DNA of 12,349 nt from the NCBI GenBank assembly GCA_937908275.1, contig CALERA010000290.1, forward strand, positions 1 to 12,349, given 5' to 3'. Within the stretch, counting starts at the first letter, position 1; every line of letters begins with the position of its first letter. The position numbers were made by a program, and so were the translations under genes. The notes under the pieces were generated by a model. It saw only the letters and a list, made by a program, of their open reading frames with translations. It had not been told where the DNA came from and did no database searches. Of this stretch, positions 6,253 through 12,349 are shown piece by piece. The DNA is from an uncultured Desulfarculaceae bacterium (GTDB lineage: Bacteria > Desulfobacterota > Desulfarculia > Desulfarculales > Desulfarculaceae).

Positions 6253-7632
6253 TCACTCCGGTTGCTCGTTGTCGTCTTCCACCCGCAGGGTCAGGCCGTC
6301 CACGGCCCTGACCACCACCTGCCGGCCCGGGGCCAGGTCCCCCACGCCCCGCGCCCGCCAGATCTCGCCCAGCACCCGCACCCGGCCCGGGTCCAGGACC
6401 ACGCCCTTCTCCCCCAGCAGGCCCTCGGCCCCGGTGCGGGCTTGCGCGAGCTGAGCCCGGGCCGCCAGCCAGGTGACCCCGCCGAAAAAGGCCAGGAAGG
6501 CCGCCAGGGTGGGCACCAGCACCGTCAGGGAGATGGCCGTGAGCTGGCCGGGTTGGTCGAAGAGCATGATCGAGCCCAGGATCAGGGCCACCGCCCCGCC
6601 CAGGCCCAACAAGCCGCCGCTGGCGATCTTGATCTCCAGGAAGAAGAGCACCAGCGACAACAGGATCAGGGCCAGGCCGGCGTAGGAGACCGGCAGGCTG
6701 CTCATGGCGAAAAAGGCCAGGATCAGGGCCAGGCCGCCCACCACCCCGGGGAAGATGGCCCCGGGATGGCTGAGCTCGAAGTAGAGCCCGGCCAGGCCGA
6801 TCATCAGCAGGATGTAGGCCAGGTTGGGGCTGGCCAGGAAGCTCAGCAGGCGGTCGCGCCAGTCCGGGGCGTGGAACACCAGGTGCCGGCCCTGGCTGGA
6901 GATCACCAGGGGGCCGGCCTCGGTCTGGACCGTGACGCCCTCCAACTGGCCCAACAGCGAGCCCAGGTCGCTGGCCAGGAGGTCGATCATGCCCTTTTTC
7001 AGGGCCTCGCCCGCCTCCAGGCTCAGGGACTCGCTGACCATGCGCTGGGCCAGCTCCGGGTCGCGGCCGCGTTTCTGGGCCAGGCCCCGGGCCATGGCGC
7101 TCAGGTCCTGCACCACCTTCTCGCCCATGGCGCCCTTGATCTCCTCGCCGCCGCCGCCCACCGGATGGGCCGCGCCCACCTGGGTGGCCGGGGCCATGGC
7201 CGCCACCTGGGCCGCCAGGACCAGGAAGGCCCCGGCGCTGGCCGCCCGCGCCCCGGAGGGCGCGACATAGACCACCACCGGGATCGGCGAGGCCAGGATG
7301 GCCTGCACCATCTCGCGCATGGACTCCACCAGGCCGCCGGGGGTGTCCAGCTGCACCACCACCAGGCCGGCCCGGGCCTCGGCCGCGCGGCGCAGGCCCT
7401 CCACCAGGAAACGGGCGCTGCCGGGATTGACGCTGTCCTTGAGCTCGATGATCCAGACCGGCCCCGGGGCCTTTTCCGGCGCGGGGGCCGGGGATGGGGC
7501 CGGGGGATTGGCGGCGGGTTTCTCGGCGGCCAGGACCAGACCGGCCAGGCCGACCAGGCCCGCCAGGATCAGGGCCGTCAACAGCCGAGGAGCGCGCCGG
7601 GGGAATGCGGGGTTTCGGGGAAGCCGCGCCAT
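6253..7632 (-). CDS. nfeD: NfeD-family membrane-bound serine protease (ClpP class)
   Basis: 459 aa, full-length NfeD1b architecture. Signal peptide or first membrane segment at about 15-36, then a Pro/Ala-rich linker (40-56). The ClpP-like protease domain holds L-D-T-P-G-G (95-100), Ser132 in A-S-A-G and Lys172, the expected Ser-Lys dyad at a spacing close to that of Pyrococcus PH1510. Four to five membrane helices lie at about 255-390, and the C-terminal OB-fold begins T-G-A-E-G-L-L-G and contains G-E-I-W-R-A. Known homologues cleave the hydrophobic C-terminus of a partner stomatin; here the slipin lies in the same gene run. Start: the ATG at 7630-7632, nine bases after AGGGAGG. A GTG two codons earlier (7636-7638) is only three bases from that Shine-Dalgarno and is less likely. 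Confidence 0.95.
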   Translation of the reverse strand: MARLPRNPAFPRRAPRLLTALILAGLVGLAGLVLAAEKPAANPPAPSPAPAPEKAPGPVWIIELKDSVNPGSARFLVEGLRRAAEARAGLVVVQLDTPGGLVESMREMVQAILASPIPVVVYVAPSGARAASAGAFLVLAAQVAAMAPATQVGAAHPVGGGGEEIKGAMGEKVVQDLSAMARGLAQKRGRDPELAQRMVSESLSLEAGEALKKGMIDLLASDLGSLLGQLEGVTVQTEAGPLVISSQGRHLVFHAPDWRDRLLSFLASPNLAYILLMIGLAGLYFELSHPGAIFPGVVGGLALILAFFAMSSLPVSYAGLALILLSLVLFFLEIKIASGGLLGLGGAVALILGSIMLFDQPGQLTAISLTVLVPTLAAFLAFFGGVTWLAARAQLAQARTGAEGLLGEKGVVLDPGRVRVLGEIWRARGVGDLAPGRQVVVRAVDGLTLRVEDDNEQPE

Positions 7633-8067
7633 GGTCACTTGCCTCCCTGGGATTTACACCGTTGCGCTGGGGCCGACAGGCCCGACCGCGCGGCCCTGGT
7701 CCCGCGCGTGGGCACGCGCACCGCCAAGACCTCGTCGCCGGCCGGATTCCAGACCTGGTCCGGCCCCAGCGCCGGCTTGTTCCCTAGTCTAATACAAAAT
7801 CGCGTCGCGTGCAGGTTTGCTGCCAGGGTCTTTCCACCCAAGCGCAATCAGCAAATTGGCGCCCGGAATCGCGGCGTAAGACGGGCCTCGCGCCACGCCG
7901 TTTTGGTCATTGCGCGGAGCGCAGCGACGCGGCAATCTCTCCTCTTGTTTTCATAATACTTTGAAAATAATAATTAATTTTCCAAGAGATTGCTTCGCTG
8001 CGCTCGCAATGACCGAAAAATACCTGTAGCGCCGGCCCAAAAGCGCGGACAGGATCCGGCTTACGCC
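7633..8067. other. 435-bp intergenic region between UDG and nfeD
   Basis: Contains the second REPIN-like element (7905-8014). The remaining 7639-7904 is the leader and presumably the promoter of nfeD: AT-richer bases at 7791-7800 give TATTAG and TAGACT on the minus strand as possible -10 boxes, but no matching -35 is seen. The open frame on the minus strand at 7635-7847 has no coding character I can support. No clear terminator for the UDG gene was found apart from the palindromic element itself. Confidence 0.6.
7905..8014 (+). repeat. REPIN-like palindromic element, copy 2
   Basis: The left arm (7905-7940) begins GGTCATTGCG and ends GGCAATCTCT; the right arm (7985-8014) begins AGAGATTGC and ends CGCAATGACC. 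The 44-base centre (7941-7984) is strikingly AT-rich for this genome. The long left arm nearly equals the reversed right arm of copy 1 at 3704-3806, and the short right arm nearly equals the reversed left arm of copy 1; the two elements are therefore inverted copies with different cores. It sits downstream of the UDG gene and upstream of nfeD, where a hairpin transcript could help end the coaBC-UDG message. Confidence 0.88.
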
Positions 8068-8796
8068 TCAGGCCAGGCGACGGCGCAGGGCCTTGAGGTC
8101 GGCGTAGGCCTCGGCCTTGCGCTCCGGGCTGCGCAGCAGGAAGGCGGGATGGAAGGTGGGCAGGAGCGGCGTCCCGCCCAGGTCGTGCCAGCGGCCGCGC
8201 AGGGCGCTGATGGGCGCGTCGCTGTCCAGCAGGGCCTGGGCCGCCGGACGGCCCAGGGCCAGGATGGCCTGGGGCCGGAGGGCCGCGATCTGGCCCTCCA
8301 AGAAGGGCAGGCAGGCGGCGGCCTCCTCGGGGCGAGGGTCGCGGTTGTGGGGCGGCCGGCATTTCACCAGGTTGGTGATGTAGACCTCCTCCCGGGTCAG
8401 GCCGATGGCCGCCAGCATCCGAGTCAGCAGGTGCCCGGCCGGCCCCACGAAGGGCTCGCCCTGCTCGTCCTCCTTTTCGCCCGGGGCCTCGCCGATGAAC
8501 ATGATCTTGGCCGTGGCCAGGCCCGCGCCAAAGACCAGCTTGCGCCGGCCCTGGGCCAGGGCGCAGCGCTGGCAATCGCCCAACTGCGCCCGGACGCCTT
8601 CCAGGCTGGGACGCAGGCCCGGGCCAGCCCCGGCCGCCCCAGCCGGGACGGGCTGGTCCGGGGCCGTCCGGCCGGCCAGGGCCGCGCCCAGACGGCGCAG
8701 GTCGCCGGCCCGGGCCTCCACCAGGCCCAGGCCCAGCCGGGCGCGGCAGGCCAGGTTCTCGGCCAGTTCCTGGATGAGGGAGGGATCGGCGGGCAT
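8068..8796 (-). CDS. udg: Uracil-DNA glycosylase, family 4 (Fe-S)
   Basis: 242 aa. Removes uracil from DNA to start base-excision repair of deaminated cytosine. Motif A, G-E-A-P-G-E-K-E-D-E-Q-G-E-P-F-V-G-P-A-G (102-121), and motif B, H-P-A-F-L-L-R (216-222), are intact. C75 and C78 (C-Q-R-C), C146 (K-C-R-P-P) and C162 supply the four ligands of the 4Fe-4S cluster typical of family 4. Residues 1-65 are an Ala/Pro-rich extension outside the catalytic domain, which is common in this family. The ATG at 8794-8796 lies five bases beyond the coaBC stop, with AGGG overlapping that stop as a weak Shine-Dalgarno, so translation is probably coupled to coaBC. The same frame stays open far upstream through coaBC, but that part is only a high-GC shadow. 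Confidence 0.95.
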   Translation of the reverse strand: MPADPSLIQELAENLACRARLGLGLVEARAGDLRRLGAALAGRTAPDQPVPAGAAGAGPGLRPSLEGVRAQLGDCQRCALAQGRRKLVFGAGLATAKIMFIGEAPGEKEDEQGEPFVGPAGHLLTRMLAAIGLTREEVYITNLVKCRPPHNRDPRPEEAAACLPFLEGQIAALRPQAILALGRPAAQALLDSDAPISALRGRWHDLGGTPLLPTFHPAFLLRSPERKAEAYADLKALRRRLA

Positions 8797-8801
8797 CGGC
8801 C

Positions 8802-10010
8802 CTAGGCCAGGCCCAGGAGGGCCGCCACCCGGTCCAGGATGCGATCGGCCACCGCCGCCTTGCTCAACAGCGGCAGGGACTCCACCGCGCCGTTGGCGTC
8901 GATCAGGTGGACCCGGTTGGTGCTGACCCCGAAGCCGCTGTCGCGGGCGCTGACGTCGTTGGCCACCATCAGGTCCAGGTTCTTGCGTTGCATCTTCTGG
9001 GCGGCGTGCTCCAGCACCTCGTGGGTCTCGGCCGCGAAGCCCACCAGTACCCGCGCGCCCTTGTTGGCCCCCAGCTCGGCCAGGATGTCGGGGTTGGGCA
9101 AAAGCTCGCAGGTCTCGCCCTGGCCGCCCTTCTTGACCTTGTGGGGATGGCAGTCCACCGGCCGCCAGTCGCTGACCGCCGCGGCCTTGATCACCACCCG
9201 GGCGTTGGCCGCCGCGCTGGTCACCGCCTGGTGCATCTCCAGGGCGCTGACCACCTTCACCGTCTCCACCCCGCCCGGCGGGTCCAGGTGGGTGGGACCC
9301 AGCACCAGGGTGACCTTGGCCCCCCGCCGCCGGGCGGCCCGGGCCAGCTCGATGCCCATCAATCCGCTGCTGGGGTTGCTGATGAAGCGCACCGGGTCCA
9401 GGTGCTCCCGGGTGGGGCCGGCGCTGATGACCATCGGCACCCCGGCCAGGTCGCGCGGGGCCAGGAGGTCCCAGAGGGCGTCGGCGATCTCCGCCGCCTC
9501 GGCCATGCGCCCCAGGCCCTCCTCGCCGCAGGCGGTGCGCCCGGGCTTGGGACCCACCGTGGCCACCCCCCGGCTGGTCAGGCGAGCCAGGTTTTCGCCC
9601 ACCGTGGGGTGCCGCCACATCTGGGGATTCATGGCCGGGGCGATCAGGAGCGGGGCGGTGGTGGCCAGGATCAGGGTGGAGAGCAGGTCGTCGGCCAGGC
9701 CCAGGGCGGCCTTGGCGATGAAGTTGGCCGTGGCCGGGGCCACCACCACCGCCTCGGCCCAGCGGGCCAGGTCGATGTGGCTGATGGCCGCCTCGGCCGC
9801 CGGGTCGAACATGTCCTTGAAAACCGGCTGGCCGGTGACCGCGGCGAAGCTGAGCGGCCCCACGAAGGTGGTGGCGGCCTTGGTCATCACCACCCGCACC
9901 TGGCAGCCGCTCTGGCTGAGGTGGCTGGCCAGCTCGCAGGCCTTGTAGGCCGCGATGCCGCCAGTCACCCCCAACAGCACCCGGCGCGGCTCGGATAGGC
10001 ATTCAGTCAT
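8802..10010 (-). CDS. coaBC: Bifunctional phosphopantothenoylcysteine decarboxylase / phosphopantothenate-cysteine ligase
   Basis: 402 aa, the normal length for the fused enzyme of coenzyme A synthesis. It condenses 4'-phosphopantothenate with cysteine (CTP-dependent CoaB) and decarboxylates the product (FMN-dependent CoaC) to 4'-phosphopantetheine. The N-terminal CoaC half has G-V-T-G-G-I-A-A-Y-K (14-23), catalytic H78 in S-H-I-D-L-A-R-W, P-A-M-N with N128, and C161 in the flap T-A-C-G-E-E-G-L-G-R-M. The C-terminal CoaB half has S-A-G-P-T-R-E (196-202), N212 in S-N-P-S-S-G-L-M-G, A-A-A-V-S-D-W-R-P (277-284), the K-V-K-K lysines (291-294) and N-P-D-I-L. All key residues are present. No good Shine-Dalgarno precedes the ATG at 10008-10010. 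A minus-strand TATAAC about 80 bases upstream is a weak -10 candidate. Confidence 0.97.
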   Translation of the reverse strand: MTECLSEPRRVLLGVTGGIAAYKACELASHLSQSGCQVRVVMTKAATTFVGPLSFAAVTGQPVFKDMFDPAAEAAISHIDLARWAEAVVVAPATANFIAKAALGLADDLLSTLILATTAPLLIAPAMNPQMWRHPTVGENLARLTSRGVATVGPKPGRTACGEEGLGRMAEAAEIADALWDLLAPRDLAGVPMVISAGPTREHLDPVRFISNPSSGLMGIELARAARRRGAKVTLVLGPTHLDPPGGVETVKVVSALEMHQAVTSAAANARVVIKAAAVSDWRPVDCHPHKVKKGGQGETCELLPNPDILAELGANKGARVLVGFAAETHEVLEHAAQKMQRKNLDLMVANDVSARDSGFGVSTNRVHLIDANGAVESLPLLSKAAVADRILDRVAALLGLA

Positions 10011-10125
10011 GGGAAGGCGGAAATCCTTTGCTTGGGGGCAACCCTTTTGGGGGCCACCAGTAGTTCACCGAAACCAGCCCATAGGCGTTATAAAGGGTCG
10101 GGCTGAAAAAAGTATGCCGCGTTAG

Positions 10126-10797
10126 TCATTTTAATTCACCACCGAGCTCTAATATCTTTTTTTCAATAGCGTCAATTTCCCTAGCTTGATTTTCATCTGA
10201 TATATCGTCGTGCCTAATAAAATAAAGTGCGTTGTAATAATAATCCAGAGCTTTTTTAGTTTGGTTCTTAAACTCCGCCAACCTAGCCTTTTCAAGGTGT
10301 TCTGATAGCTGAAGGTTACTTATTAATTCCTCGATTGGCTTGGCATAATTATTAATAAATTGCGACGATAAAACATGCCTCTCCCGCTCTTTAATTTTCA
10401 CTAATGCCTTGACTAGTGGTGCGATTTTTGTTTTAGTAGTTTTTGCTGCTTTAGACTTTAGCATAGCCTCTGCGCTAGTATTTTCCATATACTTTTCAAT
10501 AGCTTTAATTTCCAAGTTATAGGATTCAGAAATGATTAATGAAGGGAGCGGAGTCATTGTTGCGATATCTTTTTCTTCATAAGGCAACATTAGTGTTGCC
10601 CTATCTCTAACTAAATCAATACGACTGAGTATAGTGTCCAAATTTTTTGAAGACTTAATAATGCCTAAAGAATCGTTAATAATTCTTACAGAGTCCGCTA
10701 CGGTCGACGAGCAAACAATGCTACATCGCTGGCATAGGCCTTCACTGGATAATTTTAGAAAAAATCCTTTAACACCACATAACTTGCAAATTGCCAT
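10126..10797 (-). CDS. AT-rich zinc-ribbon protein of unknown function, probably transferred
   Basis: 223 aa. C4-x2-C7 and C22-x2-C25 around G-V-K-G-F-F-L-K-L-S-S-E-G-L form an N-terminal zinc ribbon. The rest is helical; residues about 170-219 (A-R-L-A-E-F-K...K-K-A-L-D-Y-Y-Y-N-A-L-Y-F) resemble a TPR-like helical pair, a tail I recall from assorted uncharacterised bacterial proteins. No catalytic motif and no membrane segment are evident. Two sampled 60-base rows are 35% GC, against 78% in a coaBC row, with AAA/TTA/ATT codons common: a clear compositional outlier. Start: the ATG at 10795-10797, behind GAGGGGG and 30 bases after a perfect TATAAT; the longer open frame to 10845 would begin upstream of that promoter. 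Function unknown; a role in an accessory or defence context is only a possibility. Confidence 0.8.
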   Translation of the reverse strand: MAICKLCGVKGFFLKLSSEGLCQRCSIVCSSTVADSVRIINDSLGIIKSSKNLDTILSRIDLVRDRATLMLPYEEKDIATMTPLPSLIISESYNLEIKAIEKYMENTSAEAMLKSKAAKTTKTKIAPLVKALVKIKERERHVLSSQFINNYAKPIEELISNLQLSEHLEKARLAEFKNQTKKALDYYYNALYFIRHDDISDENQAREIDAIEKKILELGGELK

Positions 10798-10827
10798 CCC
10801 CGCCCCCTCATGTTTAAACCAATTCTC

Positions 10828-10833
10828 ATTATA
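10828..10833 (-). promoter_or_regulatory. -10 box of the AT-rich zinc-ribbon gene
   Basis: The minus strand reads TATAAT, a perfect sigma-70 -10 hexamer, 30 bases upstream of the chosen ATG, predicting a leader of about 24 nt. No TTGACA-like hexamer is found 16-18 bases further upstream, so the promoter may be weak or need an activator. The box makes the upstream in-frame start at 10845 unlikely. Confidence 0.5.
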
Positions 10834-10956
10834 AATTAAACGCACTTATAGGAAAGGGCAGCGCTGTTGACTTGCGGCCCCTTCATCTCCCTGACCCGTC
10901 TTCCACCACCCGTTCCGTTCCACCTTCAACAATGGGGCCCTCGGAGTCCCCTCCTA

Positions 10957-10989
10957 AAAGGTTGCCCTGGCGGGGATACCCCGACAGGG
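10957..10989 (-). terminator. Possible terminator after the nitroreductase-lipoprotein operon
   Basis: Inverted arms CCCTGGCGGGG (10965-10975) and CCCCGACAGGG (10979-10989) pair over ten of eleven positions with a three-base loop. On the minus strand the hairpin is followed by CAACC and then four T (opposite the A at 10957-10960). It lies just beyond the lipoprotein stop codon in the right orientation. The T tract is short and offset, so termination may be inefficient. Confidence 0.5.
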
Positions 10990-11002
10990 ACTCAGCGCTC
11001 GC

Positions 11003-11440
11003 CTAGGCCGAGGGGGCGACCCAGATCTCCACCGTGGTCTTGAAGGTGCTCTCGGTGATCTGGATCACGCAGGTCTTGCCCGGCTTGGCGAAGAACAACG
11101 CGGACTTGGGATACTTGAAGCTGCTCTTCAGGGTCCAGTTGTCCTTGGCCATGGAGTCGACGAAGAAGTTGATCAGGCTCTCCAGCTCCAGGTTGTCCTC
11201 GAAGACCAGCACCCCGGCCTTGAAGGTCCCGACCTTGAACAGGATGGACTGGTCCTTGTTCAGCTTCAACTGCACCGGCACCTGGATGTCGTCGAAATCA
11301 TAGTAGCGGCCCGCCGCGCCCTGCTTGGCCGCGGCATCGCCGTCCTTGGCATCGCCGCCGCCGGAGAACAGCGAGCAGCCGGCGTTGAGCGTCAGGACCA
11401 ACATCAGGATCGCCAACAGCCCCCATTTGCAGCGCTTCAT
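11003..11440 (-). CDS. Conserved small lipoprotein of unknown function
   Basis: 145 aa. Lipoprotein signal peptide: K2, R3, K5, a hydrophobic core (7-18) and the lipobox L-N-A-G-C with acylated C22, followed by S-L-F-S-G-G-G; Ser at +2 would favour outer-membrane sorting by the enterobacterial rule. The mature domain begins R-Y-Y-D-F-D-D-I-Q-V-P (45-55), has a globular alpha/beta pattern (A-G-V-L-V-F, L-I-N-F-F-V, D-N-W-T-L, F-K-Y-P-K), and ends V-E-I-W-V-A-P-S-A. I recall this pattern from conserved lipoproteins of sulfate-reducing deltaproteobacteria; no function is known to me. GGGGAG precedes the ATG by eight bases. It lies 32 bases after the nitroreductase stop with no terminator between, so the two probably share a transcript. 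Confidence 0.9.
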   Translation of the reverse strand: MKRCKWGLLAILMLVLTLNAGCSLFSGGGDAKDGDAAAKQGAAGRYYDFDDIQVPVQLKLNKDQSILFKVGTFKAGVLVFEDNLELESLINFFVDSMAKDNWTLKSSFKYPKSALFFAKPGKTCVIQITESTFKTTVEIWVAPSA

Positions 11441-11472
11441 CGGCTTTGCTCCCCTTGTGGCATTGCGTGCGC

Positions 11473-11988
11473 CTAGCCCAGGCGGGCCAGGACCAATTCG
11501 TCCATTGGTTTGCGATCGGATTTCTGGTTGGTGGCTCCCGGCCAGCCCAGGGCCACCACCGCCATCAGCTCGTGCTCGGCCGAGACCCCGCAGATCTCGC
11601 GCACCGCCTCGGCGCTTTTTAAAATCTCGCCCAGCCAGACCGCCCCCAGACCCAGGGCGTGGATCATCAGCAGCATGTTCTCCAGGCAGGCCCCCACCGC
11701 CTGGTGGTCCTTGGCGGCGTGGTACATGGACGGGGTGTGGATGAAGACCGGGATCAGCACCGCGGCCTGGTTGATCACCGCGCCATAGCGGGTGCAGCCG
11801 GAGATGCGCTCCTTGACCGCCGGATCGCGCACCACCACGAAGCGCCAGGCCTGGTTGTTGGTGCCGCTGGGGGCCCAGCGCCCGGCCTCCAGGATCTGCT
11901 CCACCAGCTCGTCGGCCACCGGGCGGTCGGCGAACTTGCGCACGCTGCGCCGGGTCTTGATCAGCTCCATCACCGCCTTGGGGTCCAA
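11473..11988 (-). CDS. Nitroreductase-family FMN oxidoreductase
   Basis: 171 aa. FMN-dependent NAD(P)H oxidoreductase of the nitroreductase superfamily; the natural substrate is not predictable. Seen: K-T-R-R-S-V-R-K-F near the start (FMN phosphate-binding Arg residues), R-W-A-P-S-G-T-N-N-Q-A-W-R (the FMN-contact segment), and G-L-G-A-V-W-L-G-E in the C-terminal half. Start: TTG (11986-11988) with a perfect AGGAGG six bases upstream. The frame is open to 12117, but an ATG at 12016-12018 overlaps the -10 box of the promoter found here and cannot be in the message. The promoter (-35 TTGACC, -10 TAGTAT) predicts a leader of about 20 nt. First gene of an operon with the lipoprotein; the solute-binding protein gene is divergent. 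Confidence 0.92.
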   Translation of the reverse strand: MDPKAVMELIKTRRSVRKFADRPVADELVEQILEAGRWAPSGTNNQAWRFVVVRDPAVKERISGCTRYGAVINQAAVLIPVFIHTPSMYHAAKDHQAVGACLENMLLMIHALGLGAVWLGEILKSAEAVREICGVSAEHELMAVVALGWPGATNQKSDRKPMDELVLARLG

Positions 11989-12016
11989 GCCACGCCTCCT
12001 GCCGGTATTGCTGGGC

Positions 12017-12045
12017 ATACTAGCAAGCCCCGGCCGGACGGTCAA
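12017..12045 (-). promoter_or_regulatory. Sigma-70-type promoter of the nitroreductase operon
   Basis: The minus strand has TTGACC (12045-12040; 5 of 6 to TTGACA), a 17-base spacer, and TAGTAT (12022-12017; 4 of 6 to TATAAT). Transcription would start near 12010 and give a short leader carrying the AGGAGG at 11995-12000 ahead of the TTG start. Confidence 0.6.
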
Positions 12046-12067
12046 GGCGGCCGCCTGGCCTAAGTGC

Positions 12068-12096
12068 TTGTAAGCCGTGGCCCCCCCGGCTAGACT
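12068..12096 (+). promoter_or_regulatory. Candidate promoter of the solute-binding protein gene
   Basis: TTGTAA (12068-12073), a 17-base spacer and TAGACT (12091-12096), each 4 of 6 to consensus, lie about 42 bases upstream of the ATG at 12138. It is back to back with the nitroreductase promoter, 22 bases apart, so the two could share a regulator; no clear operator is seen between them. Confidence 0.45.
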
Positions 12097-12137
12097 GACC
12101 GGGATGGCCCTCCCCAACCCAAACAGGCTATGGACCC

Positions 12138-12349
12138 ATGACTAAACCCCTCGCCATCCTCGCGGCCCTGGTTTTGGCCCTGGGCCTGGCCGCTCCGGCC
12201 CCGGCCGCCGATCCCGCCGCGCCGGCCCCGCCCGATCCGGGCGGCGCCATCGTCATCGGCACCATCGGCGACGCCACCAGCATGATCCCCATGCTGACCA
12301 GCGACTCGGCCAGCCACGAGATGAGCGGCTATTGCTACAACGGGCTGAT
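12138..12349 (+). CDS. Extracellular solute-binding protein, family 5 (peptide/nickel ABC transporter), N-terminal part
   Basis: Open to the window end: 70 codons plus two bases, no stop. The N-terminus, M-T-K-P-L-A-I-L-A-A-L-V-L-A-L-G-L-A, is a signal peptide with likely cleavage after A-P-A-P-A-A; a Pro/Ala-rich stretch follows. Then G-A-I-V-I-G-T-I-G-D-A-T-S-M-I-P-M-L-T and the Y-N-G-L near 12342 fit the start of the mature domain of DppA/OppA-type periplasmic binding proteins (V-x-G...G-x-A-x-x-L-x-P...Y-E-G-L). Role: delivers peptides or another ligand to an ABC importer, whose permeases would be expected downstream. The ATG at 12138 lacks a strong Shine-Dalgarno; an ATG at 12130 is followed at once by a stop. 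It is divergent from the nitroreductase. Confidence 0.85.
   Translation, partial: MTKPLAILAALVLALGLAAPAPAADPAAPAPPDPGGAIVIGTIGDATSMIPMLTSDSASHEMSGYCYNGL

Noticed and set aside
7635..7847. 70-aa minus-strand open frame upstream of nfeD
   Set aside because: No recognisable domain, overlaps the nfeD start, no convincing ribosome-binding site.
6262..7956. 564-aa open frame on the plus strand opposite nfeD
   Set aside because: His/Gln/Gly/Ala-rich antisense shadow of nfeD that also runs into the repeat element; no family features.
8839..9998. Two plus-strand open frames opposite coaBC
   Set aside because: Shadows of coaBC with no motifs.
8797..10002. N-terminal 402 codons of the 644-aa minus-strand frame, a possible fusion to UDG
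   Set aside because: Low-complexity Gly/Pro/Arg/His sequence overlapping coaBC in another frame; coaBC has all catalytic residues, so only the UDG part from 8796 is real.
10086..10860. TTATAAAGGG-like and TTATAGGAAAGGG-like sequences flanking the AT-rich gene as possible insertion repeats
   Set aside because: The match is short and imperfect and cannot be told from chance; no attachment site claimed.
12090..12317. 75-aa minus-strand frame over the solute-binding protein start
   Set aside because: Gly/Arg/Asp-rich shadow of the plus-strand signal peptide and mature start.
1..12349. tRNA, rRNA, CRISPR array or complete prophage
   Set aside because: No tRNA-like fold, rRNA stretch or regularly spaced direct repeats seen; the only phage-like genes are the orphan pair.

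Overview
The window reads as high-GC chromosomal sequence from a sulfate-reducing deltaproteobacterium (Desulfobacterota, possibly Desulfarculales-like). The assignment rests on a sulfate-reducer-type ATP sulfurylase, the lipoprotein and Rho_N-like families, and the dispersed palindromic repeats; no rRNA or marker gene confirms it. Bases 1-54 are not genomic: they match an Illumina TruSeq index adapter, so the window starts at a raw contig end.

Layout, left to right. (1) A truncated plus-strand gene for a lipoprotein of unknown family, with lower GC than its neighbours. (2) sat (minus strand), converging on it, with a strong terminator and a long leader holding an 18-bp inverted repeat of the Rex/HcpR type. 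(3) Two overlapping minus-strand genes for small paralogous proteins resembling phage tail assembly chaperones, with a 20-bp perfect palindrome abutting the first start codon. (4) A REPIN-like repeat. (5) A minus-strand cluster: NfeD membrane serine protease, PaaI-like thioesterase, slipin/stomatin, a small Rho_N-domain basic protein and an HD-domain protein. (6) A second REPIN-like repeat in the opposite orientation. (7) coaBC and a family 4 Fe-S uracil-DNA glycosylase, nearly abutting. (8) An AT-rich (about 35% GC) gene for a zinc-ribbon protein, probably acquired by transfer. (9) A nitroreductase-lipoprotein operon. (10) A divergent plus-strand gene, cut by the window end, for a family 5 solute-binding protein.

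Most of this is housekeeping and respiratory backbone: sulfate activation, CoA synthesis, uracil repair, and membrane quality control by the NfeD-slipin pair. The parts that do not look like backbone are the tail-chaperone-like pair, the AT-rich zinc-ribbon gene, the low-GC lipoprotein and the two REPIN-like elements. The sequence does not show a complete new system. The best leads are the orphan phage-like pair with its palindrome, the transferred zinc-ribbon gene, and the thioesterase placed inside the NfeD-slipin operon.
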